A stretch of 50,575 nt of DNA from Lacticaseibacillus parakribbianus (GCF_025490915.1 NZ_JANQBA010000004.1:179536-230110), one strand, 5' to 3'; positions 1 to 9,787 are shown, counted from the stretch's first letter. Program-made: numbers and translations. Notes: generated by a model not told the origin, from the letters alone.

Positions 1-214
1 AGTTGGTGACCAGATGGTTGCGCCGGGCAATCTGCCCGTCGGCGAAGTCGGTCAGGGACGCGCCGACGAAGATCACCGTCGCGACCACCAGGCTCCAGCC
101 GATTTTGGTGCCACCCAACGTCAACGCACCGCTCGGCCAGTCGAAGACCAGAACCAGCGTGAACACCGGAATCAGAAACATCCGCATCGCGGTCAGCTTG
201 TTAGGAAGGTTCAT
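1..214 (-). CDS. pgsA: CDP-diacylglycerol--glycerol-3-phosphate 3-phosphatidyltransferase, partial
   Basis: Only the N-terminal 71 codons are present; the gene runs off the left edge. The start MNLPNKLTAMRMFLIPVF is typical of PgsA, the membrane enzyme that makes phosphatidylglycerophosphate for anionic lipid synthesis. The first half of the CDP-alcohol phosphotransferase motif is visible near residues 57-65 (DFADGQIAR, matching D-x2-DG-x2-AR). The first helix is hydrophobic. The ATG lies one base past the rodZ stop, so the two are translationally close. The order ymf genes-rodZ-pgsA is the usual Firmicute order, normally followed by cinA and recA, which would lie off the edge. The family call is firm; completeness cannot be judged. 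Confidence 0.93.
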   Translation of the reverse strand, partial: MNLPNKLTAMRMFLIPVFTLVLVFDWPSGALTLGGTKIGWSLVVATVIFVGASLTDFADGQIARRNHLVTN

Positions 215-215
215 C

Positions 216-1136
216 TTACTCACCCGATTCCGAGGAGCTTGCGGCAGCGGCGGCGGTGAAGGTGATCGTGCGAACGATGCGGGTGCCGTTGGACGCATCC
301 ACCGCGGTGCCGTTGAGCTTGATGGTGGTCTGCGGCATGTTGCCGGAGCGAATGCTGAAGGTCGTCGCGCCGTCCGGCAGCGCCACGTCCTGGGTGGTGC
401 CGGCGGCAAGCGTCGCCTGCCAGGTGACCGCGTTGTTGACGGTCAGTGAGACCCAGGCGGCGGCGTCACCGGCGCCGATGGTCAGCTTGTTGCCGCTGGC
501 CGGCAGGTTGGTGATCGTCGCGGTTTGCTGCGCGGTGTCCGAGGCCGCGACGTTGATCGCCAGCTTGGTCGCCGCCTTCTTCTTGCTTGAGGATGCGGCC
601 GCCTTCTTCTTGCTGGCCGCAGCCGCCTTTTTGCTTGAGGCCGCCGCCTTTTGGCTCGAGGTGTCGGCCTTCTTGTTCGAAGACACCGCGACGGACGAGG
701 AATCGGTCGGAATCGTCTGGCGGTCGCCGGACTGGGCACGCCAAGCCACCCAGTAAACCACGCCGACCAAAATCACGGCCAGCACCACGATGCCGACGGC
801 AAAGCCGTGGCGGCGCAGCTTCTTGGCCGGGCTGTTGACCACGGCCCGGGTCTTGCGCGTCGTGTTTTCAACCGACTGGGTCGCGTATTCCTGCGGCTGC
901 GTGTCCGGAATGTCCTGTTGGAATTGCGTCAGCAAGGCGTCTGCGTCCAGCCCCACCGTCTCTGCGTACTGCTTGATGAAGGCGCGGACGTAAAAATCGC
1001 CGGGCAGGGCCGCAAAGCGTCCCTCCTCGATTGCAATCAGATAACGTTTCTGGATTTTGGTGATCTGTTGCAGATCATCCAGGGTGTACCCCTTTTCAAT
1101 CCGGGCCGTCCGCAGTTTTTGCCCAATTTCATCCAT
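216..1136 (-). CDS. rodZ: RodZ-like cytoskeletal/cell-shape protein (YmfM)
   Basis: The 306-residue protein has the RodZ layout: an N-terminal HTH_25 domain (about residues 1-75, with the typical start MDEIGQKLRTARIEKGYTL), a basic stretch, one transmembrane helix at about 111-132, a spacer, and a C-terminal beta-rich DUF4115 domain (about 192-300). RodZ links MreB filaments to the membrane during rod-shape wall synthesis. The extracellular spacer (about 145-191) is low complexity, made almost only of Ser, Ala and Lys; it probably crosses or binds the wall. A promoter with TATACT sits upstream, so rodZ-pgsA may be transcribed apart from the ymf genes. The Shine-Dalgarno is weak. Confidence 0.9.
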   Translation of the reverse strand: MDEIGQKLRTARIEKGYTLDDLQQITKIQKRYLIAIEEGRFAALPGDFYVRAFIKQYAETVGLDADALLTQFQQDIPDTQPQEYATQSVENTTRKTRAVVNSPAKKLRRHGFAVGIVVLAVILVGVVYWVAWRAQSGDRQTIPTDSSSVAVSSNKKADTSSQKAAASSKKAAAASKKKAAASSSKKKAATKLAINVAASDTAQQTATITNLPASGNKLTIGAGDAAAWVSLTVNNAVTWQATLAAGTTQDVALPDGATTFSIRSGNMPQTTIKLNGTAVDASNGTRIVRTITFTAAAAASSSESGE

Positions 1137-1175
1137 GTGTTTTCTTCACCCGCTAGTCTTAGAATGTCTATTTTC

Positions 1176-1204
1176 AGTATAGCATGAATCCCCACACTGA
1201 TGAA
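1176..1204 (-). promoter_or_regulatory. Promoter of rodZ-pgsA
   Basis: Read leftward: TTCATC, 17 bases, then TATACT with an upstream TGC (extended -10). It lies 40 bases ahead of the rodZ ATG, in the ymfI-rodZ gap. The -10 is strong and the -35 is weak. Confidence 0.6.
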
Positions 1205-1224
1205 TTAAGAAATTGTTGAGAAGC

Positions 1225-1953
1225 CTACTGCAGCCAGCCGCCGGTCACGTACAGGGTCTGGCCGGTCAGGTAATCGGCCGCCGGGTCCAGGAGCATCCGG
1301 ACAAAATAACGCACATCTGCCGGCTTGGCGAAGCGGCCGGCGGGAATGTCGGCCTCAACCGCCGAAAGCGTCGCCGCGTCGAAACTGCGATTCATCTTAG
1401 TCGCCACCGCCCCGGGCGCCACCACGTTGGCGGTGATGCCCAGGCTTGCGACCTCCTTGGCGTAGGCGTGAACGAAGGCGGATTGGCCGCCCTTGACCGT
1501 GCTGTAGGCGACCTCCATCGCGCTACCGCTGCCGCCGTACACCGACCCGATGAAAATCACCCGGCCGTGGCCGCTGACCGCCAGCTTATCCTGCAGCTTG
1601 GCGACCAGGGCCATCGGCGTCAGCAGGTGTACCGCCGCAAGCGCCGACAGCTCCGCTTGCGTCGTGGCCTTGAACAGGTGGTAGTAGGTCTGCCCGGCGG
1701 CAAAAATCACCGCATCCACGGCGAACAGCTGCCCGACCAGCTCGTCCAGGTGGCCGCCGTCGGTCAGGTCGTACTGCAGGCTCAAGAAGTCCTGCTTGGG
1801 ATAGGCCGCGGCCAGCTCGGCACAGGCGGTCGCCACCCGCTGGGCGTTTTTGTGGTAGTGCAGGTACAAGGACCAGCCGTCTGCGGCCAGCTGGGCGGCC
1901 ACTGCCGCCCCGATGTCCCCCGACGCGCCGATCACCAGGGCCCAGCGCCTCAT
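1225..1953 (-). CDS. ymfI: SDR-family oxidoreductase, YmfI-like
   Basis: A 242-residue short-chain dehydrogenase/reductase. The N-terminus has the dinucleotide-binding GASGDIG motif, and the catalytic pair appears as YSTVK, with the upstream Ser in FIGSVYGG. The start MRRWALVIGAS was chosen because its ATG overlaps the ymfH stop by four bases (ATGA), which is translational coupling. A longer frame begins inside ymfH and is unlikely. Position after ymfF and ymfH identifies it as the YmfI/FabG-like member of the conserved ymf cluster. Its physiological substrate is not known to me. Confidence 0.88.
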   Translation of the reverse strand: MRRWALVIGASGDIGAAVAAQLAADGWSLYLHYHKNAQRVATACAELAAAYPKQDFLSLQYDLTDGGHLDELVGQLFAVDAVIFAAGQTYYHLFKATTQAELSALAAVHLLTPMALVAKLQDKLAVSGHGRVIFIGSVYGGSGSAMEVAYSTVKGGQSAFVHAYAKEVASLGITANVVAPGAVATKMNRSFDAATLSAVEADIPAGRFAKPADVRYFVRMLLDPAADYLTGQTLYVTGGWLQ

Positions 1954-3242
1954 GCCCCCACCTCCGGGAACACGTGGCAAACCGTCACAGCGTCCAGATC
2001 GAACAGCTGGCCGGCCGCCTGGTGTAGGTCGTCCAGTGTGACGTCGCGCATCACCCCGGCCAGCTCAAAGGCGTTGACCGCCGTGAAGCTTTGGGTACTC
2101 AGCTGGTTGGCCATGCTGTCCAGGGCGTTCATCCCCTGGTAGTACTTGCCAAGTCCCGCCTGCTTCAGCCGGGCGAACCGCGCGGGGTCCAGCACCTGGT
2201 CGGCGCCCTTGGCGATCACCGCGACCAAGGCGTCGGACAGCGCCTGGGGATCCTCGGTGTCGCCGGCGAAGGTCAGGAAGTTGTAGGTCGCCCCGGCCTG
2301 GTAGTCGCAGTCAAAGGAGTCGTCGATCAGCCCCTGATCGTACCAGTCCTGGTACAAGGCGCCGGAGTCGCCGAACAGCATCTCAAGCAAAAGCCGCACC
2401 GCGACTTGAAAGCGGGTGCCGGCCTGGTCGTCTTTGACCGGCCGCTGGCCCTTGATCGCCACGGCCGCCTTGGGCCGCGCGACCGGCAGGCTCAGGCTGC
2501 GGTAAGGCAGAATCGTCGCCACGTCGTAGTCGGGGGCGACGCCGCGGGTGATGGGCGTCGCCGGCGCGAAGGTTTTGGCCGCCTGGTTGGCCGCAATCAG
2601 GTCCAGCGTCTTTTGGGGGTCGACGTTGCCCACCACCGTCAGCGTCATGTTGCTGGGCTGATAGAAGGTGCGGTAGGCGCGGTGCAGCGCCGCCGGGGTG
2701 ATCTCGGCGATGGACGCTAGCGTCCCGGTGACGTCTTGGGCCACGGGGTGCGTCGGGTACAGGTTGCCGAGCAGGCCGTAGTACAGGCGCCAGCCCGGGG
2801 TGTCTTGGTACATCTGGATTTCCTGGCCGATGATGCCTTTTTCCTTGGCCACCGTCTTGTCCGTGAAGTACGGGTCTTGGACAAAATCCAACAAGGTGGT
2901 CAGGTTCTCGGCCACCGCCCGGCTGGTTGAGAACAGGTAGGCCGTGGTGTTGGCGCCGGTGAAGGCGTTGCTGGACGCCCCGGTGGCGCCGAACAGGTCA
3001 AAGGCGTCATGGTCGGCCTTTTCAAAGAGCTTGTGCTCCAAAAAATGCGCGATGCCTGCGGGGTCTTCCACCATCTCGGTTTCACCCGCTGGCACGTACC
3101 GCACGTCGATGCCGCCATAGTTGACGGCAAACAGCGCGTAGGTCTCGTGGTAGTCGGGCTTGGGCACGATCAAGACGCGCAAGCCGTTGGGCAGCGTGAC
3201 GTCGTGCAGGGTCTCCCCGACCTCCGGATAAGTCTGAGCCAT
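1950..3242 (-). CDS. ymfH: M16-family zinc peptidase, YmfH-like (catalytic partner)
   Basis: A 430-residue M16 (pitrilysin/insulinase-like) peptidase. The inverted zinc motif HxxEH is intact as HFLEH at residues 66-70. The N-terminal catalytic-type domain is followed by a second M16-like domain. M16 proteins in Firmicutes often occur as an active/inactive pair, and the upstream ymfF product lacks the motif, so the two probably form one heterodimeric peptidase. The ATG shares its first base with the ymfF TGA, and the stop overlaps ymfI. The natural substrate is not clear from sequence. Confidence 0.9.
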   Translation of the reverse strand: MAQTYPEVGETLHDVTLPNGLRVLIVPKPDYHETYALFAVNYGGIDVRYVPAGETEMVEDPAGIAHFLEHKLFEKADHDAFDLFGATGASSNAFTGANTTAYLFSTSRAVAENLTTLLDFVQDPYFTDKTVAKEKGIIGQEIQMYQDTPGWRLYYGLLGNLYPTHPVAQDVTGTLASIAEITPAALHRAYRTFYQPSNMTLTVVGNVDPQKTLDLIAANQAAKTFAPATPITRGVAPDYDVATILPYRSLSLPVARPKAAVAIKGQRPVKDDQAGTRFQVAVRLLLEMLFGDSGALYQDWYDQGLIDDSFDCDYQAGATYNFLTFAGDTEDPQALSDALVAVIAKGADQVLDPARFARLKQAGLGKYYQGMNALDSMANQLSTQSFTAVNAFELAGVMRDVTLDDLHQAAGQLFDLDAVTVCHVFPEVGA

Positions 3243-4498
3243 CAGTTCTCCTCCTTGTTGGACAGCAGGTACACCGCCTGCAGCTGCATGGTCGAAGCCA
3301 CCCGCTGCACCGCCTGCTTGGACACCGCGGCCACGCCGGCGGCAAAGGCCGCGTAGCCGTCTTGGTGCGTCGGCACCAAGGCGTGAAGCAGCGCCTGGCG
3401 AGCCAGGAAGCGCGGCGCGTCGTAGGCAATCAGCCGGCCGTTGAGCAGGCCGTCCTTGATCGTGGTCAACAGGCCGATCGTGAAGTCGCCGCGCTGCACC
3501 CGCTCAAGCTGCTGGGCGATGAGCCCCGTCACGACCGCCGCGTCGGCCGGGTCGATGCCGGTTTGAACCTGGACGAAGTGGCGGAACGGGTCCAACGTTG
3601 CGCTGGCGTAGTAGGCCTTGCTGGCCTTTTCCCGCACGTTGGTGAACAGCAAGGACAAGGCCGAGCCGCCAAACAGCTCGATGGCCACCAGCCCGGCGTA
3701 GTAGTCGGCACCGTAAAGGTCCACGTCGATGTGGTAGCCGAGGTCGAGCTTAGCCTGATTGACGCTAACGGCCACGGTTTGGCGCCGCACGGCCGCCGTG
3801 GCCTGATCGATCTGCACCGGGGCCTGGGCCGGGTTGCGCGGGGCAAAGCCCAGCGTCCCGGCCAGCTCGGTCACCGCGGCCGGGTTGACATCCCCCAGCA
3901 CCACGATTTCAATCTGGTCTTGGGCCAGCATGGTCTGGTAAGTGTGCCACAGCTCGGCGTTGGTCAGCGCCGCAAGCCCCGCCACCGTGCCAAAGCTTGG
4001 CACCTGCTGGGCGGGGTCTTCGAAGTACAGCGCCTGCAAGCCCAGGCTGGCCTGGGTCTGGCGGTCCTCGTCCAGGCTGTTGAGGTAATCGATCAGGTTG
4101 GCCTGCTCCCGCTCAAACACGGCGGCATCGAACTGGCCCCCCTGCGTCAGCGGCCGGCCCAGGCACTCGCGCAAAAAGGCGAAGCCCGCCGCCAACAGCG
4201 GCGCCTGAGCCAGGGCGTCGGCCACCAGGTCCAACGTCGCCGTCACCCGGTGCAGACCGCCTTCCTTGCCGACGCCGATGCCAAAATTGGCCCCGTACAG
4301 CGTCTCCAGCTCCGCGGCCAAGGCGGCCTGGGTCGGATAGGCGGCGCAGGCCGTCTCCAACACGCTGGTCAAAAGCGTCCGGGCGGCGTACTGCTCGGCT
4401 TGGGCCGGCGCCAGAAAATGCACCGCGATGCGGGTGGTTTTGAATTTGGTCGTGGGAATGACGTTCAGGTGAACGCCGGAAGTCAGTTCGATTCTCAA
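3242..4498 (-). CDS. ymfF: M16-family peptidase homologue without zinc motif, YmfF-like
   Basis: An M16-fold protein of 418 residues beginning with TTG (MRIELTSGVHL). AAGGAG lies eight bases upstream of this TTG; the frame is open further upstream but has no ATG-plus-SD start there. Where an active M16 enzyme has HxxEH the sequence reads SVLETACAAYPTQ, so zinc binding is lost. It is therefore the probable non-catalytic subunit paired with YmfH. The stop overlaps the ymfH start by one base. About 120 bases separate it from the upstream ftsK-type stop, with no clear terminator. Confidence 0.87.
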   Translation of the reverse strand: MRIELTSGVHLNVIPTTKFKTTRIAVHFLAPAQAEQYAARTLLTSVLETACAAYPTQAALAAELETLYGANFGIGVGKEGGLHRVTATLDLVADALAQAPLLAAGFAFLRECLGRPLTQGGQFDAAVFEREQANLIDYLNSLDEDRQTQASLGLQALYFEDPAQQVPSFGTVAGLAALTNAELWHTYQTMLAQDQIEIVVLGDVNPAAVTELAGTLGFAPRNPAQAPVQIDQATAAVRRQTVAVSVNQAKLDLGYHIDVDLYGADYYAGLVAIELFGGSALSLLFTNVREKASKAYYASATLDPFRHFVQVQTGIDPADAAVVTGLIAQQLERVQRGDFTIGLLTTIKDGLLNGRLIAYDAPRFLARQALLHALVPTHQDGYAAFAAGVAAVSKQAVQRVASTMQLQAVYLLSNKEEN

Positions 4499-4618
4499 GC
4501 TCTCTACTCCTTGGTGCCGGGGACCCGGCACAATTGTTATGGACGGCGCGTCGCTCAGTCGCAGGTTCAGGCCGGGGCGGCCGCAGCCTCGCGCTTGCGG
4601 CCGCCGAACCAAGGCCGC

Positions 4619-6904
4619 TTACTGCTGGCCGTCTTGCGGGTCGGGCTGGGCGAAGACCTTGCGCGGCTTGGCGCCGTCGGCCGGGCCAATCACCTGGTTT
4701 TGGGCCAGGTCGTCGATCAGCCGGGCGGCGCGGTTGTAGCCGATGCGGAAGCGCCGCTGCAGAAGCGACGTCGAGGCGGTCTGCTGTGCGATCACGAAGG
4801 CCTTGGCCTCCGGGTACAGCTCGTCGTCGGACTCGGCGGAGCCGCCTTCCTTGACCTCGCTGGGCTGCATGTCCGCCTCGTAGGCCGGCGCCACCTGATC
4901 CGTAATCGCCGCGACCACGGCCTCGACGTCCTCGGACGGAATGAACGCGCCTTGGATGCGAACCGGCTTGGCGGCATCGATCGGATCGTACAGCATGTCG
5001 CCGCGGCCCAGCAGGGTCTCGGCGCCGTTCGTGTCCAAAATGGTGCGGGAGTCGACCCCGGAGGACACGGCAAAGGCAATGCGCGACGGCACGTTGGCCT
5101 TGATCAGGCCGGTGATGACGTCGACGGATGGCCGCTGGGTGGCGATGATGATGTGAATGCCGGCCGCCCGGGCCATCTGGGCCAGCCGCACGATGGCGGT
5201 TTCGACCTCGGCGCCGGCGACCATCATCAGGTCGGACAGCTCGTCGACGATCACCACGATGTAAGGCATTTTTGTCAAACCGGCCTCGGGCTGTGCCTGG
5301 GCCTTCTGGTTGAACTCGGTCATGTTGCGAACGCCGGTGTCCGAGAAGCGCTGGTAGCGCTTGTCCATCTCGGCGAGCACCTTGTTCAGCGCCGACGGGG
5401 CCTTTTTGGCCTCGGTCACCACCGGCGTCAACAGGTGCGGCACCCCGTTGTAAACCGACAGCTCGACGCGCTTGGGGTCGATCAGCATCAGCCGCACGTC
5501 GCTGGGCTTGGTGGTCATCAGAATGCTCGTGATGATGACGTTAATCATCACCGACTTCCCGGACCCGGTGGCCCCGGCGATCAACAGGTGGGGCATCTTG
5601 GTCAGATCGAAGGTCACGACCTGCCCGGCGACGTCCTTGCCCAGTGGAATCACCAGCGGCTTGCCCGGGTGCGGCGGGGTCTTCTCCAGCACCTCCCGGT
5701 AGCCGACGGTGGCGATGCTGGCGTTGGGGACCTCCAGGCCGATCAAAGGCTTGCCGGGAATCGGCGCCTCGATGCGGATGTCCTTGGCGGCCAGCGCCAG
5801 CGCCAGGTCGTCGGCCAGGTTCACGATTTTGGAGACCTTGACCCCGACGGCCGGCTGAATCTCGTACTGCGTGATGCTCGGGCCAAGCGTCGCCGCCTTG
5901 ACCGTCACCTGCACCCCGAAGCTCTCAAGCGTCTGCTTGAGCTTGACGCGATTTTGCTTAATCTTCTCCAGCTCGCCGCTTTGGTCGGCCGGCGGAATCG
6001 CCGACAGCAGGTCCAGCCCCGGCAGCTGGTAGTCGCTGGCCGAATCCGTGGCCAGCTCGGCGTCGTCGGCCGGTGCCACCGGCACCGGCTCCGGAGCCGG
6101 CTGCGGTTGTGGTTGCGGCGCTGGTTTTTCCGCCACGTTGATCTGAAAATCATCCTGCGGCAGCGGGTCGGGTAGCACCTTGGCCGCCGGGTCGCCTTGG
6201 GGATCGGCCACCTCGGGCGCCGGTGTGGTCGCGGCCGGCTGCGGCTTGGCCGCCTTGGGCTGGCGGCGCGGCCAGTGCCAGCCCCCCAGCCGCTCGGCCA
6301 CGCTGCCCCAGGCACCGGCCAGCTTGCCGCCGGTCCAAGAACACGCGGCAAAAAACTGCGCCGGTGTGATGCCCAGCAGAATCGCCAGGCCGACCAGGGC
6401 CACCAGGGCGAACAGCACCACCGCCCCGACGCGGCTGATCAAAGGGGCCAACAGGTTGAACAGGCCGCCGCCAAGCAAGCCGCCGCCGACATCGGTGGCG
6501 GCGCTGGCCCGGGCGAAGTCGCTTTTGAGCAACCGCCAAGTTACCAGCAGGAAGTGGTCATGCACGGCCAGCTTGCCCATGCTGTTGGCCGTCCAAAGCC
6601 CCAGTCCGGATAGCGCCACCAGGGTGCTGCCACCCCAGTAGCGCGGCGCGACCTTGGGCAGTCGGCCGGCGACCAAAAGCCAGACGCCCAAGGCAAACAA
6701 GCCGGCAGCCAGCACCTGATAGGCGTTGCCGACCGCCAGGCGCAGGCAATTGGCCAGGCCGGTGCCGATCAGGCCGAGGTGAAACCCGGCGAGAAGCGCC
6801 ACAAGAATGAAGCCACAGCCGATCCAGTTCAGCGTGTGGTCGGTTTTTTTGCGGCGCGGCGCCGGGCGGCGCTTGCGCTTGGTTGCGGTTTTTCTGGTTG
6901 CCAT
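4619..6904 (-). CDS. ftsK: DNA translocase FtsK/SpoIIIE
   Basis: A 761-residue septal DNA pump that moves chromosome termini across the closing septum. Four hydrophobic segments fill the first 170 or so residues, then comes a Pro/Ala/Gln-rich linker (about 210-280). The motor follows, with Walker A GATGSGKS near residue 446 and Walker B LMLIDPK. The winged-helix gamma domain is at the C-terminus ([21 protein letters not shown] without its flanks). The start [11 protein letters not shown] was chosen for its GGAGGA with six-base spacing; an in-frame ATG five codons earlier lacks this. It lies 18 bases after topB, so the two are probably cotranscribed. Confidence 0.95.
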   Translation of the reverse strand: MATRKTATKRKRRPAPRRKKTDHTLNWIGCGFILVALLAGFHLGLIGTGLANCLRLAVGNAYQVLAAGLFALGVWLLVAGRLPKVAPRYWGGSTLVALSGLGLWTANSMGKLAVHDHFLLVTWRLLKSDFARASAATDVGGGLLGGGLFNLLAPLISRVGAVVLFALVALVGLAILLGITPAQFFAACSWTGGKLAGAWGSVAERLGGWHWPRRQPKAAKPQPAATTPAPEVADPQGDPAAKVLPDPLPQDDFQINVAEKPAPQPQPQPAPEPVPVAPADDAELATDSASDYQLPGLDLLSAIPPADQSGELEKIKQNRVKLKQTLESFGVQVTVKAATLGPSITQYEIQPAVGVKVSKIVNLADDLALALAAKDIRIEAPIPGKPLIGLEVPNASIATVGYREVLEKTPPHPGKPLVIPLGKDVAGQVVTFDLTKMPHLLIAGATGSGKSVMINVIITSILMTTKPSDVRLMLIDPKRVELSVYNGVPHLLTPVVTEAKKAPSALNKVLAEMDKRYQRFSDTGVRNMTEFNQKAQAQPEAGLTKMPYIVVIVDELSDLMMVAGAEVETAIVRLAQMARAAGIHIIIATQRPSVDVITGLIKANVPSRIAFAVSSGVDSRTILDTNGAETLLGRGDMLYDPIDAAKPVRIQGAFIPSEDVEAVVAAITDQVAPAYEADMQPSEVKEGGSAESDDELYPEAKAFVIAQQTASTSLLQRRFRIGYNRAARLIDDLAQNQVIGPADGAKPRKVFAQPDPQDGQQ

Positions 6905-6922
6905 CGGTCTCCTCCACAAAAG

Positions 6923-8962
6923 CTACTGCTTGTTCATCGCGGCCTTCAGCGCCAAGGCCAGCGGACTTTCCCCGGCGTCTTGGTCCTGGCCGCTGTACTG
7001 CTTCAACAGCTTGGCGTCCTCACGCTTGCTGGACCGCTTGGCGCCCTTCTTGATGGGCTCGGTGTTGCCGCAGTTTTGGCACTTGAAGTACTCGCCCTTG
7101 GCCCCTTGCAGCACCACCATCTTCTTGTGGCACTGGCCGCAGCGGTGGTTGGACAGCCGGGCGTCTTTGGCGCGGCTGTAGCTGCAAGTCGGGTTGCTGC
7201 AGACCAGCCGCACCCCGTTTTTGGTCGCTTTTTCCGCCAGACGCGAGCCGCAAGTCGGACACCGCTTTTGCGTCAGGTTCGGGTTGCGGTAGGCAACGTC
7301 GCTGCGGCGAATCTCCTGCACCAGGTCGGTGGTGGTCGCCTTGATGTCGGCGATGAAGGTGGCCCGGGTTACCGTGCCGGCCTCGATGCCGGCCAAGGCC
7401 GCCTCCCATTTGGCGGTCAAATCAGGCGTGACCAAGGCGGGGTTGACGAGCTCGAGCAGCTGGTTGCCCTTGGCCGTCACGGACAGGCCGCGGCCGACCT
7501 TTTGCATCAGCTGGCTTTTTTGCAGCTTCTCGATGATGTCGGCTCGCGTCGCCGGGGTCCCCAGCCCGTGTTGATCCATCCGGCCCAAAAGCGCCGATTC
7601 GCTGAGCAACGGTGGGGCCTGGGTGGTGCGAACCGCCACCGCCGCGGTGCCGGCCAGCGTGTCACCGACGGCAAGCGGCGCGGCTTGGCTGGTCGCCACG
7701 TCCTTGAAGCCCGGCGCCACCACCGCGGTGGTTGTCAGCGTGAAGGTTTCACCGGCGCCGGCCAGCGTGTAGGTCGTGACCGTGGCGCGGTAGTCCGGCT
7801 TGAACAGGTCAATGAAGCGGTCGGCAATCAGTCGGTACAGTTTGAGCTCCGTGGCACTCAGGTGGCTCAAGTTGACCGGCTCCTCGGTGGGAATCAGGCC
7901 GTAGTGGTCCCGCACCTTCGCGTCGTCGTAGACGCCGGGGGTTGCGACCGCGTTGCGGGCAAGCTGCGCCGCCGTTTTGCTGTAGCCGCCGATGGCCTGG
8001 AGCCGCCGCGGCATGGTCGCCGCGAGGTCTTGCGTCAAATAGCGCGAGTCGGTTCGCGGGTAGGTCACCAGCTTCTCGCGTTCGTACAGCTGCTGCAGGC
8101 CGTTGAGCGTCTGCTTGGGCGACAGGTCGAACTGGTCGCTGGCCGCCTGCTGCAGCGTGTTCAGGTCGTAGGGCAAAGGTGGCGTTTCGACGACGTCTTG
8201 TTGCGCCACCGCGGTCACCACAAGCGCCTGATCGGCCAAAGCTTCGGCCAGCTGATCTGCTTCGGCCTGGCTCAGGCGCCGGGCGAGCTTGGCGGTTCCC
8301 TGCGGCGTCGTCACGCTCAGCTGCCGGTACGCCTGCGGCACGAAGGCGGCGCGTTGTCGCGCCTGCTGCGCCACGAAGGCCAGCGTCGGCGTCTGCACCC
8401 GCCCGGCGGCAAGCGAATCTTGGTACTTGACCGTCAAGGCGCGTGAGACGTTCAGCCCCACCAGCCAGTCGGCCTCGGCCCGGGCCAGCGCGGCCTGATA
8501 AAGATTCTCGTAGGCGCTGGCCGGCTTGAGGTCTTCAAAGCCGGCTCGAATCGCCGCGTCGGTTTGCGACGAGATCCACAGCCGCAGCAGGGGCTTTTCG
8601 AACTTCAGGTAATCAAAAATGTACCGCGCGACCAGCTCCCCTTCGCGCCCGGCATCCGTGCCGATGATCGCCGCCTCAACATCCGCTCGCTTGGCCAGCT
8701 TGGCCACTACGTTCAGCTGCCGCCGCGTCTCGCGCAGCGGCGTGATGCCCAGCGACTCGGGCATCATCGGCAGCGTGTCGAAGGTCCACTGCGCCCATTC
8801 CGGGTGGTAGTCCTCCGGCATTTTGAGCGTCAGCAGGTGGCCCAACGACCAAGTCACCAGGTACCCGGCGCCTTCGAAGTAGCCCTCCTGCTTCTTGGTC
8901 GCCCCGAGGACCCGGGCGAGCTCCTTGCCCACGCTGGGCTTTTCGGCTAAGACGAGTTTCAT
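6923..8962 (-). CDS. topB: DNA topoisomerase III
   Basis: A type IA topoisomerase of 679 residues. The Toprim start MKLVLAEKPSVGKELARVLG and acidic GTDAGREGE are typical of TopB, and the active-site Tyr is in TYPRTDSRYL near residue 299. The C-terminus carries two zinc-ribbon units (CPTC...CSNPTC and CGQC...CQNC, about 564-634), followed by a Lys-rich tail. It relaxes negative supercoils and decatenates replication intermediates. It is shorter than Topo I (usually about 700 plus extra fingers), and the KPSVGKELA start favours TopB. An AGGAGG-like site precedes the ATG. Confidence 0.94.
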   Translation of the reverse strand: MKLVLAEKPSVGKELARVLGATKKQEGYFEGAGYLVTWSLGHLLTLKMPEDYHPEWAQWTFDTLPMMPESLGITPLRETRRQLNVVAKLAKRADVEAAIIGTDAGREGELVARYIFDYLKFEKPLLRLWISSQTDAAIRAGFEDLKPASAYENLYQAALARAEADWLVGLNVSRALTVKYQDSLAAGRVQTPTLAFVAQQARQRAAFVPQAYRQLSVTTPQGTAKLARRLSQAEADQLAEALADQALVVTAVAQQDVVETPPLPYDLNTLQQAASDQFDLSPKQTLNGLQQLYEREKLVTYPRTDSRYLTQDLAATMPRRLQAIGGYSKTAAQLARNAVATPGVYDDAKVRDHYGLIPTEEPVNLSHLSATELKLYRLIADRFIDLFKPDYRATVTTYTLAGAGETFTLTTTAVVAPGFKDVATSQAAPLAVGDTLAGTAAVAVRTTQAPPLLSESALLGRMDQHGLGTPATRADIIEKLQKSQLMQKVGRGLSVTAKGNQLLELVNPALVTPDLTAKWEAALAGIEAGTVTRATFIADIKATTTDLVQEIRRSDVAYRNPNLTQKRCPTCGSRLAEKATKNGVRLVCSNPTCSYSRAKDARLSNHRCGQCHKKMVVLQGAKGEYFKCQNCGNTEPIKKGAKRSSKREDAKLLKQYSGQDQDAGESPLALALKAAMNKQ

Positions 8963-9003
8963 GCGGCCTCCTAATCTGTGCTTCTACTATAGAAAACGGT
9001 TGC

Positions 9004-9513
9004 TCACTTGAGCTTGTCGTGCGGGTAGGTGTGAACGCGCTGCAGCCCGGCAAACTCCTGCTGCCGAAGCGCCTCGTAAATCACTAGCGCCGCGCAGTTG
9101 GACAGGTTCAGGGCCCGGACGTCTTCGGTCATCGGAATGCGCACCGCCAGCTCCTCATGCGCTCGCATGAAGGGCTCGGGCAGGCCGGTGGTTCCCTTGC
9201 CGAACATGAAGTAGTGATCGACGCTGGTGTCGGCCAGGTCGACATCCGAATACGTTCGCGACGCAAACTTGGAGACCAGGTACAGGTGTGTCAGATCCGG
9301 CACCGTCGCCATGAAGTCGGCCAGCGAGTCGTGGTACTGAATCTTGACCGCGTCCCAGTAATCCAGCCCGGCGCGGCGCAGGTGCTTGTCGTCCGTTTCA
9401 AAACCCAGCGGCCGAATCAGGTGCAAAAAACTGCCGGTGGCCGCGGCCGTCCGGGCAATGTTGCCGGTGTTGGCCGGGATCAGCGGTTCGAACAATACAA
9501 TGTGGTTCGCCAT
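9004..9513 (-). CDS. trmL: tRNA (cytidine(34)-2'-O)-methyltransferase, TrmL-like SPOUT enzyme
   Basis: A 169-residue single-domain SPOUT methyltransferase. The N-terminus MANHIVLFEPLIPANTGNIA is diagnostic: the NTGNIAR motif contains the catalytic Arg. The C-terminal knot motifs are IPMTEDVRALNLSNCAAL. Members 2'-O-methylate the wobble base of tRNA-Leu isoacceptors. The start is supported by GGAGGAAATT-ATG; longer upstream frames run into a repeat element. It ends 41 bases before the topB start. The upstream gap holds a dispersed hairpin element, so it probably has its own transcript. Confidence 0.92.
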   Translation of the reverse strand: MANHIVLFEPLIPANTGNIARTAAATGSFLHLIRPLGFETDDKHLRRAGLDYWDAVKIQYHDSLADFMATVPDLTHLYLVSKFASRTYSDVDLADTSVDHYFMFGKGTTGLPEPFMRAHEELAVRIPMTEDVRALNLSNCAALVIYEALRQQEFAGLQRVHTYPHDKLK

Positions 9514-9631
9514 AATTTCCTCCACTCGCGCCGCAAGCGACACGGCGCCATTCTGAAGTCTAGTGTAGCACAAGTTCGCCGCCGCGGCGCGGCGCGACGG
9601 TGCTGGGCGTGAACGGCACCGCACTTCATGC

Positions 9632-9741
9632 CGGCAACGCGGGAGCCGCCTGCTGGGTGCGTCGCTCGGGGCGCGGACCGCCCCAAGCCCCACCCCGGCG
9701 CTACCCGTCCCGCGAAACCCGCCGGCCGCCGCTCTGGCCAC
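9632..9741 (-). repeat. Dispersed hairpin element, copy a
   Basis: One of the conserved-end/variable-centre elements also seen at 25392, 27507-27800 and 42720. Left end GCAACGCGGGAG, right end CGTCCCGC...CCGCTCTGG; the centre contains GGGGCG...CGCCCC pairing. Read leftward it begins right after the T-tract of the rlmA terminator. It fills most of the 387-base gap between trmL and rlmA; no gene is seen there. Confidence 0.6.
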
Positions 9742-9787
9742 AAAAAAACGCATCGCCTCGGTGTCAAGCACGGCAAGGCAATGCGTT
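9742..9787 (-). terminator. Terminator of rlmA (leftward)
   Basis: Read leftward: AACGCATtGCCT pairs with AGGCgATGCGTT, one mismatch, with a 17-base loop, then seven T. It lies about 115 bases beyond the rlmA stop. Confidence 0.6.

Noticed and set aside
3362..6175. A 937-codon open frame on the plus strand
   Set aside because: It lies antisense to ymfF and ftsK, which have clear motifs. In GC-rich DNA the opposite strand stays open; its residues (Gly/Arg/His/Gln-rich) are shadow-like.
9004..9771. A longer start for the trmL-like gene
   Set aside because: The extra N-terminal residues come from the repeat element and lack an SD; the ATG at 9513 has GGAGG and the family N-terminus.
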